NCBI RefSeq assembly: GCF_900177705.1
Contig: NZ_FXBA01000001.1
Coordinates: forward strand, 744,001-808,000
DNA from: Fibrobacter sp. UWB15
Lineage (GTDB): Bacteria > Fibrobacterota > Fibrobacteria > Fibrobacterales > Fibrobacteraceae
Direction: 5' to 3'
Length of the DNA: 64,000 bases
Both the position numbers and the translations under genes were made by a program. This document shows positions 61,776 to 64,000 of the stretch, piece after piece (the first letter of the stretch is position 1; the number at the start of each line of letters is the position of its first letter). Below the pieces are notes generated by a model. That model had not been told where the DNA came from and did no database searches. It worked only from the letters and a program-made list of their open reading frames with translations.

Positions 61776-62205
61776 GGCGCTTGAAAGGTCGAGAGTCCTC
61801 TTTTTGGATACAGGCGCCGTGGTGCGCTTGCTGCAGATGCACCCGGACTATTATCCGGTCGTATCATCGGTTCTTGATTTCGCCTACGAAAATAACTTGA
61901 CCGTTTTGATATCGAACGTTACTTTGTTTGAAATTTCGAAGAAGGCTTTTGCCGCAGGCGAAGGTTTGTTGTCGCGCCAGTACCGCGAATTCTTTGAACA
62001 TTCCCGCAATGTCAAGGCATGCGAAGTCACGGGCGAGATTGCCGTGAAAGCGGCCGAATTTGCCGGAACCCACAAGCTGAAAAACGAAGAATCCCTGCGT
62101 CTTGCGACTGCTTACGTTTGCGGTGCAGACTGCATATTGACCGACTGCGTGGCCTTCCGCGACATGACCGACATTCCCGTCGTGCTCCTCGACGAAGTAG
62201 AGTGA
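61768..62205 (+). CDS. Orphan PIN-domain protein
   Basis: 145 residues. PIN acids: D in L-F-L-D-T-G-A-V-V (about residue 14), E in V-T-L-F-E-I-S-K-K, E/D in N-E-E-S-L-R-L-A-T-A-Y and D in C-I-L-T-D-C. It resembles VapC-type RNases but no antitoxin-sized gene lies beside it; it overlaps the 3' end of the exported-protein gene by 8 bp, so it is translated with that gene. Could be a housekeeping RNase or a toxin that lost its partner. Confidence 0.75.
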   Translation: MNKALERSRVLFLDTGAVVRLLQMHPDYYPVVSSVLDFAYENNLTVLISNVTLFEISKKAFAAGEGLLSRQYREFFEHSRNVKACEVTGEIAVKAAEFAGTHKLKNEESLRLATAYVCGADCILTDCVAFRDMTDIPVVLLDEVE

Positions 62206-62268
62206 TGGGTAATGTGTGGTGTGTAATGTGGAATGAGTAATTAATCATTTCACACTTCACATTTGTCA

Positions 62269-62697
62269 TTATACTTGTGGTATCACCTGGTTGCTATCAA
62301 AGGCGTTTTTGTAATGCGCGAACTGCAGGGGCTTTTGGTAGACTCTTGCGCTCAGCACGTCAAAGCGGCAGGGCGTGTCAAAGCCTAAAGGCGCATGCTC
62401 TTTTTGCGTGACTATAAAATGACAGGCGGTCTTCCAGATTTTCTTTTGCTTTAGGGCGTTCACGCGGGCGGCGGGATTCCCTTGCTGGTTGTTCCACACG
62501 GACTTGACTTCCACAAACACAAGCGTTTCTCTGTCGCGGGCAACAATGTCTAGCTCTCCGCCCATGTAGGCGTAATTGCGGGCTAGAATCTGGTAGCCCT
62601 CGCGGCTTAGATAGGCCGAAGCGAGTGTTTCTATGTAGTTGCCCTTGGGCCGATTGGATGCTTTGTCGACTTTATTTACAGGTACATTTTTCAACAT
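62269..62697 (-). CDS. YraN/UPF0102-family nuclease-like protein
   Basis: 142 residues. Carries G-N-Y-I-E-T-L-A-S-A-Y-L at the start and the family core G-G-E-L-D-I-V-A-R-D followed by L-V-F-V-E-V-K-S-V (E, D, then E-x-K; about 48-66), an endonuclease-like active site. Function unknown despite wide conservation. Terminal 20 residues are variable. The 63-bp gap after the PIN gene is made of GTGTG/CACAC-type inverted repeats. Confidence 0.88.
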   Translation of the reverse strand: MLKNVPVNKVDKASNRPKGNYIETLASAYLSREGYQILARNYAYMGGELDIVARDRETLVFVEVKSVWNNQQGNPAARVNALKQKKIWKTACHFIVTQKEHAPLGFDTPCRFDVLSARVYQKPLQFAHYKNAFDSNQVIPQV

Positions 62698-62758
62698 AGA
62701 GCTCCTTTTCTAAAAGTGTCTCTATGTATATACGCCGATTTTTGAAAAAGTGGTGATT

Positions 62759-64000
62759 TTAGGGCAGTTCCATACCCAGCAGGCGAATTTCCGAAATAGC
62801 AAAATCTTCATTTTCGGCTTCGTAGACGTCGTCAAGGTAAACCTTGAGTTCGCTGGTTTCCATAGCTTGAATATTCGGGTATTGCATGCCACGGATGTTT
62901 TCAAGTTTGACCTTCTGTTTAAATCCGTCCTTGGTTTCGAGCGTAATCGTCTTTGGCTTCTTGAAGATACGGAAACGGTCGCCGAAGGCATCGTCTACGG
63001 ACTTCTGGTAACCAATCGCGATACCGAAATGCGTCACGATGGCGTTACCGTCGAAGTAGAGCGTGAGTACCGGATTCTGCGGCTTTTGCGGCATCGTGTA
63101 GAGCCATGCCGTCTTAAGGTCGTTGTCGTTCAAGTTCTTGAGCGGGTAGCCACCGGAAATGTCGATTTCCAACTGCTTCGTTTCAAAATTTCCGAGAGCG
63201 TCGTTCCATTCCAGTTCGCGCAAGGTACTTTCGGGCTTGTGCGTCAGCATCAGCAAAATTAGGAGCATGATGATGAGCGGGAAAATGAAGATGGCAAGAG
63301 CCGTGAGCTTTTTTTGGAGCATGCGGGCGCGCGGCGTAATGATGTTTGCCATTTCGGCGATCGATGCCGTGCGGCGGCGGAGCGGCGTGTGGCCCATGGT
63401 GGGGCGCTGAACCGTCTTTTCGGTAGGGAACACTTGGTCGCAGGCGTCCAAAAATTCTTGCATGTCATGGAAACGTTCGTTCAGCTTTTTCTTTAAGCAC
63501 TTGAGGATCAACTTCGAAAGACCGGGGGGCATGTCCTTGCGGAAAAGTTCCGGTGCAGGCGGCTGTTCCTGAACGTGCTTCAGGGCGATTTCTACCGGGC
63601 GATTGCCTTCGAAGGGGAGGCGGCCGCAGGTCATTTCGAAAAGGATCACGCCCATGCTGTAAATGTCAGACTGAATGGTCACGTTGTCGCCGTGGCACTG
63701 TTCAGGGCTCATGTATTCGGGGGTACCCATGGTCATGCCCGTGCGCGTGAGTCTGTCCTTTTCCATTTCCTGGATGTAGGAAATGCCGAAGTCCATGATG
63801 TAGACTCGGTTGTCGCGGGTAAGCATGATGTTCGAGGGTTTTACGTCGCGATGAACGATGCCCTTGCTATGAGCGTAAAGAAGTCCGCGAGCAATCTGGC
63901 GGATAATGACTTCGATCGCTTCGAACGAAAGCTGTTCCTTCTTGTGCAGAATGTCGGCAAGGTTAATGCCTTCCACATAAGTCATGGCAATAAAGAGCTG
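62759..64000 (-). CDS. Membrane serine/threonine protein kinase (N-terminus beyond the window)
   Basis: About 413 residues visible; the frame stays open to the right edge (L-F-I-A-M-T-Y-V-E-G is the kinase hinge), so the ATP-binding N-lobe lies outside. Catalytic loop H-R-D-V-K-P-S-N, metal-binding D-F-G, T-P-E-Y-M-S-P-E-Q and D-I-Y-S-M-G-V-I-L-F-E-M are intact: a Hanks-type kinase. One membrane helix follows (about L-A-I-F-I-F-P-L-I-I-M-L-L-I-L-L), then an extracytoplasmic ~150-residue beta domain (L-K-T-A-W-L-Y, I-G-Y-Q-K-S) resembling discoidin/NADase-type sugar-binding domains. A sensor of envelope ligands is inferred. Confidence 0.88.
   Translation of the reverse strand, partial: QLFIAMTYVEGINLADILHKKEQLSFEAIEVIIRQIARGLLYAHSKGIVHRDVKPSNIMLTRDNRVYIMDFGISYIQEMEKDRLTRTGMTMGTPEYMSPEQCHGDNVTIQSDIYSMGVILFEMTCGRLPFEGNRPVEIALKHVQEQPPAPELFRKDMPPGLSKLILKCLKKKLNERFHDMQEFLDACDQVFPTEKTVQRPTMGHTPLRRRTASIAEMANIITPRARMLQKKLTALAIFIFPLIIMLLILLMLTHKPESTLRELEWNDALGNFETKQLEIDISGGYPLKNLNDNDLKTAWLYTMPQKPQNPVLTLYFDGNAIVTHFGIAIGYQKSVDDAFGDRFRIFKKPKTITLETKDGFKQKVKLENIRGMQYPNIQAMETSELKVYLDDVYEAENEDFAISEIRLLGMELP

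Overview
The window looks like chromosomal DNA of a Fibrobacter species (phylum Fibrobacterota). Three independent things point there. The reverse-strand tmRNA gene encodes the tag ADENYALAA. The lexA promoter carries a site fitting TGC-N-C-N4-GTGCA, the LexA box I remember for Fibrobacter succinogenes. A lipoprotein at 49655 ends in a domain of the 'Fibrobacter succinogenes major paralogous domain' type (TIGR02145). No rRNA, tRNA, CRISPR array, insertion sequence or phage gene was seen.

Layout. 1-9.4 kb: a TonB-like energy-coupling protein, an M29 aminopeptidase, a GLUG-repeat surface protein, the reverse operon ssb - membrane protein - asd, a NamZ-type glycosidase and superoxide dismutase. 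9.4-15.3 kb: two overlapping lipoprotein genes, a PH-domain membrane protein, an acetolactate decarboxylase gene with a C-terminal frameshift, a GNAT acetyltransferase, then two near-copies of an L,D-transpeptidase interleaved with two PIN-domain toxin-antitoxin pairs. 15.4-17.5 kb: an accessory two-gene unit bracketed by two copies of one hairpin; its second gene carries three nearly identical 61-residue repeats. 17.5-22.3 kb: leuCD, a lipoprotein and a membrane-anchored M23 peptidase operon. 22.7-30 kb: one 2419-residue exported protein made of about 22 tandem Ig/cadherin-like repeats. 30-40 kb: housekeeping genes (THUMP methyltransferase, a DUF2062-DUF1015 fusion, lepA-lepB, a cyclophilin, a histone-H1-like/DksA-zinc-finger protein, lexA) and an Rpn-family nuclease gene broken or recoded in its 3' part.

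40-49 kb is the most unusual part. A 2662-residue secreted protein with eleven CUB-like modules is followed in the same transcription unit by two very small genes (54 and 39 codons) and preceded by a related 40-codon gene. The three peptides share K-x-Y-x-x-P-x-M and L-L-Q-[GA]-S. I know of no named family for them and propose them as the candidate new system. 49-49.5 kb holds the tmRNA gene, whose 5' end is duplicated as a 19-bp direct repeat around a hairpin-rich insert lying between the mature gene and its promoter.

49.6-64 kb: two tandem lipoproteins built from a Cys/Trp repeat, mfd, a TatD-family hydrolase, a small protein, an outer-membrane barrel protein with an Ala/Lys/Glu/Pro repeat linker, an exported protein overlapping an orphan PIN gene, a YraN-type protein, and a membrane Ser/Thr kinase cut by the right edge. 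Recurring themes are large repetitive surface proteins, lysine-rich tracts in otherwise unrelated proteins, and promoters fitting TTGACA-N17-TANNTT.
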